Assembly (NCBI GenBank): GCA_031264715.1
Contig: JAISDP010000015.1
Location: forward strand, 1 to 28,590
Direction of reading: 5' to 3'
Length of the DNA stretch: 28,590 nt
Origin: Bacteroidales bacterium
GTDB lineage: Bacteria > Bacteroidota > Bacteroidia > Bacteroidales > UBA4181
The translations under genes and the position numbers were made by a program. Shown here in pieces: positions 1-8,051 of the stretch. The notes under the pieces are model-generated. The model saw nothing but the letters and a program-made list of their open reading frames with translations, made no database searches and was not told where the DNA came from. Numbering within the stretch: the first letter of the stretch is position 1; each line of letters opens with the position of its first letter.

Positions 1-9
1 TGAATGTAA

Positions 10-174
10 AGTCATGATCTTGTCGGTTTCTCATACAAAAGCAACTCGTCATACCGCATCCTTGGCAACGTGTTCGTCCTGAACCTGATCATGGGATCGC
101 TTTTCTCCGTGGTTGGCCGGCGGCGTTACGATATAGATCCGGTCAAAAATAAATATCCTGACAATATTTGTTAG
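10..174 (+). pseudogene. possible 3' remnant of a membrane-protein gene
   Basis: One plus-strand frame stays open for 54 codons from just after stops at 1-3 and 7-9 to a TAG at 172-174. Its second half reads like the C-terminus of a membrane protein: a hydrophobic stretch (VFVLNLIMGSLFSVVG) followed by a charged tail (RRRYDIDP...). There is no convincing start; the first ATG in frame is at 91. It could be the decayed end of a gene whose body is lost or frameshifted, or a chance open frame. The family is not recognised. Only the open frame and its composition are seen directly; the remnant idea is inference. Confidence 0.22.
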
Positions 175-199
175 GATATTATAAAAAACATTACATTTG
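167..199 (+). promoter_or_regulatory. Bacteroidetes-type housekeeping promoter
   Basis: TTTG at 167-170, a 21-nt spacer, then TACATTTG at 192-199 match the Bacteroidetes -33 (TTTG) and -7 (TAnnTTTG) consensus at the usual spacing. Transcription would begin near 206, about 45 nt before the ATG at 250, so this most likely drives the esterase gene. Confidence 0.6.
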
Positions 200-249
200 A
201 ACGAACTTAAATCTCAATTTCAACCTTAAATCTTTTGAATCAAAATATC

Positions 250-1536
250 ATGAAGACAAGAAGAACATTTATCGGTTTATTGGCGGGACTCGTCATTTGT
301 TCGGCAGCTATGGCTCAGCCGGGCGAGAAACTCATCAAGGTGAATATTGCGCCTCAACATGCCGACTGGGTATACAAACTCGACGAAACCGCCAAATTCG
401 ATGTGACGGTTACAAAAAACGATGTGCTGTTGCCGAATGTCGAAATCAGTTATGAAGCCGGACCCGAGATGCTGCCTCCTGTGAAAAGGGACAAGCAAAC
501 ACTTAAAGACGGGAAAACCGTCATTGACGCAGGTACGATGAAAACAGCCGGTTTTCTGCGTTGCCGTGTATATGCCAAATACGAGGGGAAAAATTACGAA
601 GGCCTGGCGACGGCTGCTTTTAGTCCCGAAACCATACAACCGACAACTGCCCTGCCGGCCGATTTTGTACAGTTCTGGGATAAAGCCAAATCCGAACTTG
701 CCGATATTCCGCTGGATGCGCGCATGACCCTGCTTCCCGAACGTTGCACCGGCAAGGTGAATGTATACCATGTGAATATTCAAAACTACCAGAATATCAG
801 GTTGTATGGCATCCTGTGTGTGCCGAAAGCTCCGGGCAAGTATCCCGCCATATTGAAAGTGCCGGGAGCGGGTGTCCGCCCTTACTACGGCGATGTTGCC
901 AATGCCGAAAAAGATGCCATCACTCTTGAAATCGGTATCCACGGCCTTCCGGTAACAATGGAGCCCGGCGTTTATACAGACTTGGGCAGAGGAGCGCTGA
1001 ACGGCTATTTTACCTATAACCTCGACAATAAGGACCGTTATTACTACAAGCGCGTGTACCTGGGCTGTGTGCGTGCAGTCGATTTTATTTTCAGCCTTTC
1101 CGAATTTGACGGCTCCAATGTTGTTGTGTCGGGAGGTAGCCAGGGAGGTGCTTTGGCCATTGTTACCGCCGGGTTGGATAGCCGCATCAAAGGCTTGGTG
1201 TCATTTTATCCTGCTCTTTGCGATCTTACAGGCTATTTGAACGGACGTGCAGGAGGATGGCCGCACATGTTCAATGACCCAACACATAATACCCCTGCAA
1301 AAGTGGAAACATCCAAATACTACGATGTGGTTAACTTTGCCCGCCAAATAAAGGTTGCCGGCTTTTATTCGTGGGGATACAATGATGTAACCTGTCCGCC
1401 CACATCCATGTATTCGGCTTACAATGTGATCAAAGCGCCACGTACATTATATCTGGCGGAAGAAACCGGACACTGGACCTATCCCGAACAATGGGAAAAG
1501 TCGACAAAATGGATATTTGACACGTTTAAGCGTTAA
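250..1536 (+). CDS. secreted acetyl(xylan) esterase, carbohydrate esterase family 7-like
   Basis: Predicted exported alpha/beta-hydrolase that removes acetyl groups from sugars or xylo-oligosaccharides. The ATG at 250 is preferred over an upstream TTG at 235 because it begins a clean signal peptide (MKTRRTFIGLLAGLVICS, cleavage after AMAQ). From this start the protein is 428 residues. An N-terminal beta-rich domain (about 25-125) precedes an AXE1-type catalytic domain. The nucleophile is Ser297 in GGSQGG; Asp379 (YNDVTCPP) and His408 (ETGHW) complete the expected triad. CE7 cephalosporin-C deacetylases are usually near 320 residues, so the extra N-terminal domain is a Bacteroidetes-style addition. 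The gene has its own promoter at 167-199 and lies 31 nt before a glycosyltransferase. Family assignment is good; the substrate is inferred. Confidence 0.85.
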   Translation: MKTRRTFIGLLAGLVICSAAMAQPGEKLIKVNIAPQHADWVYKLDETAKFDVTVTKNDVLLPNVEISYEAGPEMLPPVKRDKQTLKDGKTVIDAGTMKTAGFLRCRVYAKYEGKNYEGLATAAFSPETIQPTTALPADFVQFWDKAKSELADIPLDARMTLLPERCTGKVNVYHVNIQNYQNIRLYGILCVPKAPGKYPAILKVPGAGVRPYYGDVANAEKDAITLEIGIHGLPVTMEPGVYTDLGRGALNGYFTYNLDNKDRYYYKRVYLGCVRAVDFIFSLSEFDGSNVVVSGGSQGGALAIVTAGLDSRIKGLVSFYPALCDLTGYLNGRAGGWPHMFNDPTHNTPAKVETSKYYDVVNFARQIKVAGFYSWGYNDVTCPPTSMYSAYNVIKAPRTLYLAEETGHWTYPEQWEKSTKWIFDTFKR

Positions 1537-1567
1537 ACCGCTTATGACGTTAGAACGTTCCGACGTT

Positions 1568-2677
1568 ATGAACATTCTGTTTGTCATCCAGGGAGAGGGA
1601 CGCGGCCACATGACCCAGGCCATAGCCCTGGCTGATATGCTGCGAAGGAATGGACACCGGGTTGTGGAAGCGCTGGTAGGCTGTAGCGAGATGCGTCAGG
1701 CGCCCGGTTTTTTTCATGAGCAAATCCAGGCGCCTGTACAAGCCTTTGCGAGTCCTAATTTCCTGAAAACACCCGACAACAAACATTTCAGGATTTACCG
1801 GAGCATTGCTTATAACTTGCGATGGAAATGCAGGAAGGCATATTTTAGCAGTATCCGGTTTATTGCACGCCGTATCGACGAGATGCAACCGGACCTGGTG
1901 GTCAATTTCTACGAGATGCTCGTCGGGTTGGCTTGCTGGCGCTACAAGATATCTGTTCCGGTGATTTGTGTGGCGCATCAGTTTATGTTTATACACCCCG
2001 CGTTTGTGTTTTCGCGCCGTCTAACTTTCACGCACCGTTTGCTCCGGTTATATACACGGATTTGCCGGTTGCGTGCCAGTAAATGCCTGGCGCTCTCGTA
2101 TGCACAGATACCGGATGTCCCCCGGGAAAAACTCTTCGTAGCGCCTCCCCTGTTACGAAGCGATGTGTTGAATTTGCAGTCCCAAACGCAGCCTTTTCTT
2201 TTGGGATATATCCTCAATCACGGTTTTGCGGATGAAATCACGCAATGGCATGCACGGCATACCGAAACCGAGGTGCATGTCTTTTGGGACAAGCCGGATG
2301 CTCCGGGAACATATACGGTTCATCCTAATTTGACCTATCATCGGTTGAATTATCAACTGTTCACCAAAATGTTGGGCAATTGTTCGGCTTTTTTCGGAAC
2401 AGCAGGAATAGAGGCTGTGTGCGAAGCCTTATATCTGGGAAAACCCATATTAGTAGTTCCTGCACATGGCGAGCAGCAGTTGAATGCCGACTATGCCGCA
2501 CATGCCGGCGTGATAACAGCCGAGTCGTTCGATTTGAATCCATTGTTGGAAAAGATTTCGAAACCTGTACATAACAATAAGTTTAAGGAATGGGCGGACA
2601 AGTCGGAAGAGATGATCATGAAGCTTTTAGAATTGCAAAATGAAAATGAGAAAAGTGGTCATCTTTACTGCCATTGA
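1568..2677 (+). CDS. glycosyltransferase, GT-B fold (Glyco_trans_1_3-like)
   Basis: Predicted cytoplasmic glycosyltransferase of 369 residues. The ATG at 1568 is chosen because it opens directly with the Rossmann-type N-terminus MNILFVIQGEGRGHMTQA; an upstream TTG at 1517 would overlap the esterase and add an unconvincing leader. The GEGRGHMTQA loop and the C-terminal donor-site pattern (FFGTAGIEAVCEALYLGKPI followed by PAHGEQQLNA) are typical of MurG/UGT-like GT-B enzymes, in the group often labelled teichoic-acid-biosynthesis-like in Bacteroidetes. No signal peptide is visible. It probably glycosylates a lipid or surface glycan; donor and acceptor cannot be read from the sequence. It converges with the oxidoreductase gene on the other strand, with an 87-nt gap. 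Confidence 0.75.
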   Translation: MNILFVIQGEGRGHMTQAIALADMLRRNGHRVVEALVGCSEMRQAPGFFHEQIQAPVQAFASPNFLKTPDNKHFRIYRSIAYNLRWKCRKAYFSSIRFIARRIDEMQPDLVVNFYEMLVGLACWRYKISVPVICVAHQFMFIHPAFVFSRRLTFTHRLLRLYTRICRLRASKCLALSYAQIPDVPREKLFVAPPLLRSDVLNLQSQTQPFLLGYILNHGFADEITQWHARHTETEVHVFWDKPDAPGTYTVHPNLTYHRLNYQLFTKMLGNCSAFFGTAGIEAVCEALYLGKPILVVPAHGEQQLNADYAAHAGVITAESFDLNPLLEKISKPVHNNKFKEWADKSEEMIMKLLELQNENEKSGHLYCH

Positions 2678-2764
2678 ATAGCACACCTGTCCGCATGAGG
2701 AATCAAGCGAAGCGATCTCACGAACATCAGTGAGTAACAGCCGGGGTAGGGGCGGGCAGGGGTA

Positions 2765-4153
2765 CTAAATATTATGCGGATACCTCTGCGCTCTCGCTAA
2801 CATGGCATTTGCCTCGTCGTCGTTTTTGAAACGTTCGCGGGTCGGATCCCAGTATAGTTTACGGGGCAGCTTCATGGCGATATGCTGAAGCAAACATACG
2901 GAGCACGAGCGATGCGCGATCTCGGCATTGGTGATCGGCTGCTTGTGCGAACGTACAGCTTCCAGCCAGTTTATATGATGATCGGCGCTTACTTCGAGTT
3001 GTATGTCATTCGGGCCCGGTTTCCATGCCAGTATTTTCGGGTCGCTGGCTTGTAGCGCTTTCGATGAGCCGGCCGTCTTCGGGTCGTTAGCCGAAGCGGT
3101 GTAGTTACCGCGACAGACGAAAATCCAGCCATCGGTACCGGTAAAGAGTACCCCGTTGGGTTTTTCCCGGCTGTCTTCCATGCCGTACACTCGTACCCCG
3201 TTGGCATACAACATTTCCGACTGGAATTTGCCATGGACATTCCACAGTCCTGTGCCGAGAGCTGGAAAATCAGCCTTGGCCGATATCTCAATCGGACCGG
3301 TATATTCCGTATCCATCGCCCAATGAGCAATATCAAAATGGTGGGCTCCCCAACCGGTAATCATCCCGGCGCCGAACTGTTCGCAACGCAACCAGCCTGG
3401 ACGACTGTAATCATGCTGCGGATGCACCCTGTCCGACGTATAATATACCCAAGGCGTCTGCCCAAGCCAGGCATCGTAATCCAGATTTGCCGGTACAGGT
3501 ATTTCTTCGGTTTTACCGCCGGCAGGATCGCCCGGAAGACGTACTTCGATGGTTTTCAGTTGCCCGATACGTCCGTTTCGTACCAACTCACAAGCAATGC
3601 GGAACTGCGACATCGAACGCTGCTGGCTGCCAATCTGGAAGATACGCCCTGTACTGTTTACCGCATTACTCATGGCTCGCCCCTCCGAAATAGTGAGCGA
3701 TGCGGGTTTTTGCAAGTATACGTCCTTGCATGCATACACTGCATCAATGGCTAGTTTTGCATGCTGATGGTCCGGCGTACTGATCAGCACTGCATCAATA
3801 TCCTTATTTTCCAGTAATTCCAAATAATTGCCGTATGTGCGGACATCATCATAAGGTTTTCCCAGCTTTTTGGCATAGTAGTCATTCACGTGTTTTTTAG
3901 CATCGTCAAGACGTTTGGAATCAAGGTCGCACACAGCTATGATCCGGGCATAATCAGCCTTCCATACGCCGGGCATGTCATGTTCGCGCGAAATTCGACC
4001 GCACCCGATGGCTCCGATGTTGATGCGGTTGCTGGGAGCGCCGGCGCCAAACACAGACGAAGGCACAACGACAGGAACAGCAAAAGCCCCGACAGCGCTA
4101 ACAGTTGCAGTTTTCAGAAACCCCCTGCGCGATACGTTATGGCTATTTTTCAT
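2765..4153 (-). CDS. Tat-exported Gfo/Idh/MocA-family NAD(P)-dependent oxidoreductase
   Basis: A 462-residue dehydrogenase-fold protein. The N-terminus holds a twin-arginine signal (SRRGFLKTA, arginines 9-10) and a hydrophobic stretch ending near residue 38, so it is exported folded with cofactor. The Rossmann glycine motif GAIGCGRI lies at 47-54. The usual EKP catalytic motif appears as QKP with Lys149, and GAHHFDIAHW fits the conserved active-site histidine region of the C-terminal domain. Family members oxidise or epimerise sugars and cyclitols; some exported Bacteroidetes members (GH109-like) act as NAD-dependent glycosidases, which cannot be excluded. The gene is monocistronic as seen here, convergent with the glycosyltransferase, and reads away from the small ORF at 4339-4407, from which a terminator separates it. 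Confidence 0.85.
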   Translation of the reverse strand: MKNSHNVSRRGFLKTATVSAVGAFAVPVVVPSSVFGAGAPSNRINIGAIGCGRISREHDMPGVWKADYARIIAVCDLDSKRLDDAKKHVNDYYAKKLGKPYDDVRTYGNYLELLENKDIDAVLISTPDHQHAKLAIDAVYACKDVYLQKPASLTISEGRAMSNAVNSTGRIFQIGSQQRSMSQFRIACELVRNGRIGQLKTIEVRLPGDPAGGKTEEIPVPANLDYDAWLGQTPWVYYTSDRVHPQHDYSRPGWLRCEQFGAGMITGWGAHHFDIAHWAMDTEYTGPIEISAKADFPALGTGLWNVHGKFQSEMLYANGVRVYGMEDSREKPNGVLFTGTDGWIFVCRGNYTASANDPKTAGSSKALQASDPKILAWKPGPNDIQLEVSADHHINWLEAVRSHKQPITNAEIAHRSCSVCLLQHIAMKLPRKLYWDPTRERFKNDDEANAMLARAQRYPHNI

Positions 4154-4254
4154 GATGATGATTGATATTTTGGTTTGTTTTAATTTAATCGTTTGCGCAA
4201 ATTAAATAAAAATAATGCGGAAACTAAAGTGTCAAACCTGATTTTTTGACAAAA

Positions 4255-4303
4255 AAAATGAAAAGCGGGTATAATGTCGCTGTTACAACATCATACCCGC
4301 TTT
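4255..4303 (-). terminator. rho-independent terminator, minus-strand orientation
   Basis: Arms AAAGCGGGTAT (4262-4272) and ATACCCGCTTT (4293-4303) pair over 11 bp. The inner ATGT (4274-4277) and ACAT (4288-4291) extend the stem. On the minus strand the hairpin is followed by eight T residues (complement of the A-run 4251-4258). There is no comparable T-run on the plus strand, so it ends minus-strand transcription coming from the small ORF at 4339-4407 before the oxidoreductase gene. Confidence 0.75.
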
Positions 4304-4338
4304 GGTATTGCGGGATAATACTGCGGGAATAAAATTCG

Positions 4339-4407
4339 TTATACCAACATCAACGCAATGCAGGCAAGCACCGCAGCAAAAATCATCAATAAACGAAACT
4401 TTTTCAT
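4339..4407 (-). CDS. 22-residue hydrophobic peptide ORF
   Basis: A short ORF with ATG at 4407 and TAA at 4339. It encodes a basic start (MKKFR) followed by about 16 almost uninterrupted hydrophobic residues (LLMIFAAVLACIALML), which is one minimal membrane span. Thirty-five nt after the stop lies a good minus-strand terminator, so the ORF and terminator form a compact transcript of their own, separate from the downstream oxidoreductase. No recognisable promoter was found upstream. It resembles the many unannotated small membrane peptides of Bacteroidales, but I cannot name a family. It could also be a leader or part of a small RNA. Confidence 0.4.
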   Translation of the reverse strand: MKKFRLLMIFAAVLACIALMLV

Positions 4408-4524
4408 GGCTACAACTTTAAAATCATTATTTATTTCATTAAAGGTATACGGGAATAAATAAAAAAGGTTACAAATCGGGTAGCATCCTGTTTCAATTGT
4501 CGAATGTATAAAATAGAAAATAAC

Positions 4525-4532
4525 TAACTTTG
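4525..4532 (+). promoter_or_regulatory. -7 promoter element (TAACTTTG) for the M48 protease gene
   Basis: TAACTTTG matches TAnnTTTG and lies 64 nt before the ATG at 4597. A -33 TTTG at ideal spacing is not obvious; the nearest TTG is about 25 nt upstream. Confidence 0.4.
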
Positions 4533-4596
4533 CGGTCGATTCGAGATATTCGAAAGAGAGTAAGTGTCAATAAATAACAACAATAAACATAAAGCA

Positions 4597-5397
4597 ATGA
4601 AAAATATCTTATTTGCAGCCATCTTTGTTTCATTATGGTATGGATGCAGCAGCGTTCCCGTAACCGGTCGCAGGCAATTGTCGATCGTGTCGGCGTCCGA
4701 AATGAATACCATGGCGGTAGCATCCTACAAGGAAACGCTTGATGCGAGCAAACTATCGACCAATGCCGAACAGACGGCCATGATCAAACGCGTAGGAGCA
4801 CGCATCAGTAAAGCGGTGGAACAGTACATGGCGGAAAAGAACATGTCGTCGGCTATCAGCGGTTTCCAGTGGGAATTTAATCTGATTGACGATTCTAACA
4901 CCGTAAACGCCTGGTGCATGCCTGGTGGTAAAGTGGCGTTCTACACGGGTATCCTGCCCATCTGCCAGGATGATGCAGGCGTGGCCGTGGTTATGGGACA
5001 CGAGATAGCCCATGCAGTGGCGAACCACAGCGGCGAGCGGATGAGCCAGGAACTGGTGGTACAGATGGGCGGTACCGCGCTTTCAACAGCATTGTCGCAA
5101 AAATCCGAACAAACGCAACAATTGGCCCTGTCCGTTTATGGCGCAGGTTCGCAAGTCTTTGGAATCTTGCCGTACAGCCGGCTGCACGAGTCGGAAGCCG
5201 ACAAGATGGGGCTGATCTTTATGGCCATGGCCGGGTACGATCCCGGCGAAGCGCCCAAGTTCTGGCAAAGGATGAAGGCGGCTTCGGGTGGTAGCGCCAC
5301 TCCGCAGTTTCTTTCCACTCACCCGTCGGACAGCAAGCGTATCAACGACCTGCAGGCAGGCATGGCCGAGGCTATGAAATATTACAAGCCGCAGTGA
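4597..5397 (+). CDS. M48-family zinc metalloprotease lipoprotein (LoiP/BepA-like)
   Basis: A 266-residue envelope metalloprotease. The ATG at 4597 starts MKNILFAAIFVSLW with a lipobox-like YGC; Cys17 would be lipidated, so the protein is probably anchored in the periplasm. A GTG at 4564 would add eleven polar residues before the signal and is rejected. The zinc site is HEIAH (135-139) with the third ligand Glu198 in the HESEAD motif, and it has the single-domain length typical of peptidase_M48 lipoproteins in Bacteroidetes. Homologues degrade or chaperone misfolded outer-membrane proteins. The gene has its own promoter element upstream and no operon partner; the next gene lies 570 nt away behind a riboswitch. 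Confidence 0.88.
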   Translation: MKNILFAAIFVSLWYGCSSVPVTGRRQLSIVSASEMNTMAVASYKETLDASKLSTNAEQTAMIKRVGARISKAVEQYMAEKNMSSAISGFQWEFNLIDDSNTVNAWCMPGGKVAFYTGILPICQDDAGVAVVMGHEIAHAVANHSGERMSQELVVQMGGTALSTALSQKSEQTQQLALSVYGAGSQVFGILPYSRLHESEADKMGLIFMAMAGYDPGEAPKFWQRMKAASGGSATPQFLSTHPSDSKRINDLQAGMAEAMKYYKPQ

Positions 5398-5516
5398 ATT
5401 TCAATAATTTCATCTTGTTCCCCGTACATATAAAATAAAACTGCTGTCCGGTAAAATTTTATGTGGGGGTACAATTCAAATATTTATTTGTAATTCATTG
5501 ATCACCACTTACAAAA

Positions 5517-5597
5517 ACTTCCCGCCGCCGTCGGGAGTTATTGCTCGCAGGAAATCACTTCCTGCCACCGTCGGGGAGTCATTGCTCGCAGAAAATC
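5517..5597 (+). repeat. tandem pair of 40/41-nt hairpin units
   Basis: Unit 1 (5517-5556) and unit 2 (5557-5597) are near-identical direct repeats. Each begins with a self-complementary block: ACTTCCCG (5517-5524) with CGGGAGT (5532-5538), and ACTTCCTG (5557-5564) with CGGGGAGT (5572-5579), both around a seven-base CCRCCGT loop. In unit 2, T-G wobble pairs keep the stem despite substitutions. Across the junction GCAGGAA (5547-5553) and TTCCTGC (5559-5565) form a perfect 7-bp stem that excludes the second hairpin. No coding or mobile-element function is recognised. Confidence 0.6.
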
Positions 5598-5610
5598 AGG
5601 ACATACAACA

Positions 5611-5679
5611 ATGATAGACAACGCATTTGACAGTTTGCAGGATTACGTAAAGGCACAGGAACTTTCCGACAGTAAATAA
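5611..5679 (+). CDS. 22-residue ORF between repeat and riboswitch, doubtful
   Basis: ATG at 5611 and TAA at 5677-5679. The peptide starts MIDNAFDSLQDY and is hydrophilic and helix-prone; it is not recognised. It sits directly after the hairpin repeat and about 35 nt before the riboswitch. It could be a remnant of a longer gene or a chance ORF; no ribosome-binding signal decides it. Confidence 0.2.
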   Translation: MIDNAFDSLQDYVKAQELSDSK

Positions 5680-5714
5680 TACAGACAATAAAAACATCAA
5701 AAAAAATCAATACT

Positions 5715-5925
5715 TTTACCGGAGTTTTGGTGCGGGCATTTCATCCGAAATGATCCGTGAAAAGGGAATCAGGTGTAAATCCTGAACAGACCCGCTGCTG
5801 TAATCTCCGGCAAAATACTTGGGCAATACTCAGAATCCACTGGGAATGGAGGGAAATAATTCTTCATTATTCCTGGGAAGGCCGCTCAAAGAAGGAGTAA
5901 GTCAGAAGACCTGCCAGAACATTGA
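5715..5925 (+). promoter_or_regulatory. cobalamin (adenosylcobalamin-class) riboswitch
   Basis: The conserved core is plain: GGTGCGGG near 5729, then GGGAATCAGGTGTAAATCC at 5765-5783, the CAGACCCGCTGCTGTAATC segment just after it, and a B12 box (AGTCAGAAGACCTGCC, 5900-5915; usual form AGCCAGGAGACCTGCC). Spacing and order match the cobalamin riboswitch family. It lies about 45 nt before the ATG of the TonB receptor, so corrinoid binding should shut off the downstream receptor operon. A weak -7-like TACTTTTA at 5711-5718 could be its promoter. Confidence 0.93.
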
Positions 5926-5967
5926 TTATTCATAGCTTTCGCGGGGTAGAGCTTAGATGAGGCGCCA

Positions 5968-8022
5968 ATGATAAAAAGGTATTTTCATTTTCGATTTTCA
6001 GGAGGAATATGCAGGCGGATAATCCCTGTTGTACTGGTGTTCCTGTCTATGGTACAAGCGAACGGGCAAGCCGTCGATACCACACGGGTTTACGAAATTC
6101 GGGAAGTCACCGTGTCGGCCGGGCGTATTCACCGTGAAGCGGTCCCCGTGCAGCGTCTGGACGGAAAAGTACTCGAACGGCTGAGCAACCATTCGGTGGC
6201 TGATGCGTTGCGGTATTTTTCCGGGGTACAGTTAAAGGATTACGGCGGCATCGGCGGATTGAAGACAGTGAACATCCGCAGCATGGGAAGCCAGCATGTG
6301 GGGGTATTTTACGACGGTATCGAGATAGGAAACGCTCAAAACGGCGTGGTAGACTTGGGACGGTTTTCACTTGACAACATGGAGGCGGTCTCCCTCTACA
6401 ATGGCCAGAAAAATTCTTTGTTACAGTCGGCTAAAGACTTCGCTTCGGCAAGTTCTATTTACCTGACTGCACGGACGCCCCGCTTCGCAGAAAGCAAAAA
6501 GAACAACACGAAAATCACTTTCAAAACCGGTTCCTTCGATCTGATCAATCCCTCGCTGTTATGGGAGCGTCAAATTTCCAAAGGCCTCAAATCGTCCCTG
6601 AACATGGAATATACCAAATCGTCCGGAGAATATAAATTCAGGTATAAAGTGAACAACACGATCGACGACAGGGGCGGTTATGATACCACCGAGATCAGGA
6701 AGAACGGGGATATCGAGATTTTCCGGATCGAACAGGCCTTATTTGGGAAGTTGAAAGGCGGGGAATGGAAAACACGCCTTTATTATTACAGTTCCGAACG
6801 GGGTTATCCGGGCGCTGTCGTCAAGAACTCCGGCGAATTGAAGCATGAAGACCGGCAAACCGACCGTAATTTCTTTTTCCAGTCGTTCCTGAAAAAACAG
6901 ATTTCCACAAACTACAGCACACAGTTGACCGGCAAATATGCCTGGGACTATATTTATTACGTTCCCGGCACAATCCTGTCGGGCAATCAATACAAAATTC
7001 ATGATGTATACCTGTCGTCCGCCAACATGATCAGCATCCTTCCCTTTTGGTCCGCCAATATATCCGTTGATTATCAGTGGAACAAAATGGATTCGGATGT
7101 GGATCAGTTCATATATCCCCAACGGCATACCGGATGGGCTGTTGCAGCTACCTCCTTCAACTGGCCGCGGCTGACTGTACAGGCAAGTTTGCTGGCTACC
7201 TTCGTACATGAGTCAACCCGCCGGGAAACCACCGTTCAACAGGATTGGGCGCGCTACACTCCCACGATTTCAGCATCGTGGCAACCCTGGCCTCAAGAGC
7301 GCCTCTACCTGCGCGCCTTTTATAAGGATGCTTTCCGCATGCCGGCCTTCAGCGAAATATACCTGACTCATACAGGCGGCTCGCCTTCATTTCTCAAGCC
7401 CGAACATGCCAAACAATTCGATATCGGGGTGATGTATTCCAGGAATATTGGTAAAAATTTCGATATCAACGGCCATGTCGACGTGTATTATAACCATGTC
7501 CGGGATAAGATACTGGCACGGCCGGGAGGCGCAAATTTCAGGTGGACCATGATGAATATCGGGGTGGCGAAGATTCGGGGAATCGATGTTGCACTTGGTG
7601 TGGAAAGCCGCGTAGGGGAAGATATTAAACTGACGGGGAGAGTGACCTGCACGTATCAAAAAGCTCAGGATTACACTCCGATGAAGGTTTTAAGCGATAC
7701 GATTTCCTATAAAGGTCAAATTTCCTATATCCCCCGGCATAGCGGGTCAGGTTTGTTCAGTGCGGGCTATAAGACATGGGATCTTTCATATAGCTTTATT
7801 TATACCGGCAAGCGATATTCGGAAAGTTCCAATATACCGGAAAATAAGGTATTGGAATGGTATACGCACGACCTTGCTGTCAGTAAGCTGTTCCGGTGGG
7901 ATAAGCTGCAGTTTAAGGCCGCCGTAGAAGTCAATAACCTGATGAACCAGGCTTACGATGTGGTTAAGAATTACCCTATGCCCGGAACAAATTTTAAATT
8001 CATATTCAATTTCATTTTTTAA
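5968..8022 (+). CDS. btuB: TonB-dependent outer-membrane receptor, probable corrinoid (vitamin B12) receptor
   Basis: A 684-residue outer-membrane beta-barrel receptor. It opens with a signal sequence (about residues 1-34) and a TonB-box-like segment (YEIREVTVSAGR). The plug follows, with typical features such as LRYFSGVQLKDYGGIGG and VNIRSMGSQHVGVFYDGIEIG. The protein ends in aromatic-rich strands with a terminal Phe, as outer-membrane barrels do. It lacks the carboxypeptidase-regulatory extension of SusC proteins and has the compact length of BtuB. The cobalamin riboswitch directly upstream and the BtuG-like lipoprotein 29 nt downstream support corrinoids as ligand. Receptor class is certain; the ligand rests on context. 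The symbol is used in the functional sense. Confidence 0.88.
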   Translation: MIKRYFHFRFSGGICRRIIPVVLVFLSMVQANGQAVDTTRVYEIREVTVSAGRIHREAVPVQRLDGKVLERLSNHSVADALRYFSGVQLKDYGGIGGLKTVNIRSMGSQHVGVFYDGIEIGNAQNGVVDLGRFSLDNMEAVSLYNGQKNSLLQSAKDFASASSIYLTARTPRFAESKKNNTKITFKTGSFDLINPSLLWERQISKGLKSSLNMEYTKSSGEYKFRYKVNNTIDDRGGYDTTEIRKNGDIEIFRIEQALFGKLKGGEWKTRLYYYSSERGYPGAVVKNSGELKHEDRQTDRNFFFQSFLKKQISTNYSTQLTGKYAWDYIYYVPGTILSGNQYKIHDVYLSSANMISILPFWSANISVDYQWNKMDSDVDQFIYPQRHTGWAVAATSFNWPRLTVQASLLATFVHESTRRETTVQQDWARYTPTISASWQPWPQERLYLRAFYKDAFRMPAFSEIYLTHTGGSPSFLKPEHAKQFDIGVMYSRNIGKNFDINGHVDVYYNHVRDKILARPGGANFRWTMMNIGVAKIRGIDVALGVESRVGEDIKLTGRVTCTYQKAQDYTPMKVLSDTISYKGQISYIPRHSGSGLFSAGYKTWDLSYSFIYTGKRYSESSNIPENKVLEWYTHDLAVSKLFRWDKLQFKAAVEVNNLMNQAYDVVKNYPMPGTNFKFIFNFIF

Positions 8023-8051
8023 GTACTGTTGTGCTAAGTAAAAAACCTGTC

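Noticed and set aside
277..942. 221-codon minus-strand ORF
   Set aside because: It is antisense to the CE7-like esterase, whose triad and signal peptide are clear; no features of its own.
2640..2681. 13-codon frame (MKMRKVVIFTAIE) overlapping the glycosyltransferase end, looking like the start of a truncated gene
   Set aside because: It is too short, and reading past the TAG gives no plausible protein.
5425..5475. Imperfect hairpin after the M48 gene as a terminator
   Set aside because: The stem needs a bulge and no T-run follows on either strand, so a terminator call is not supported.
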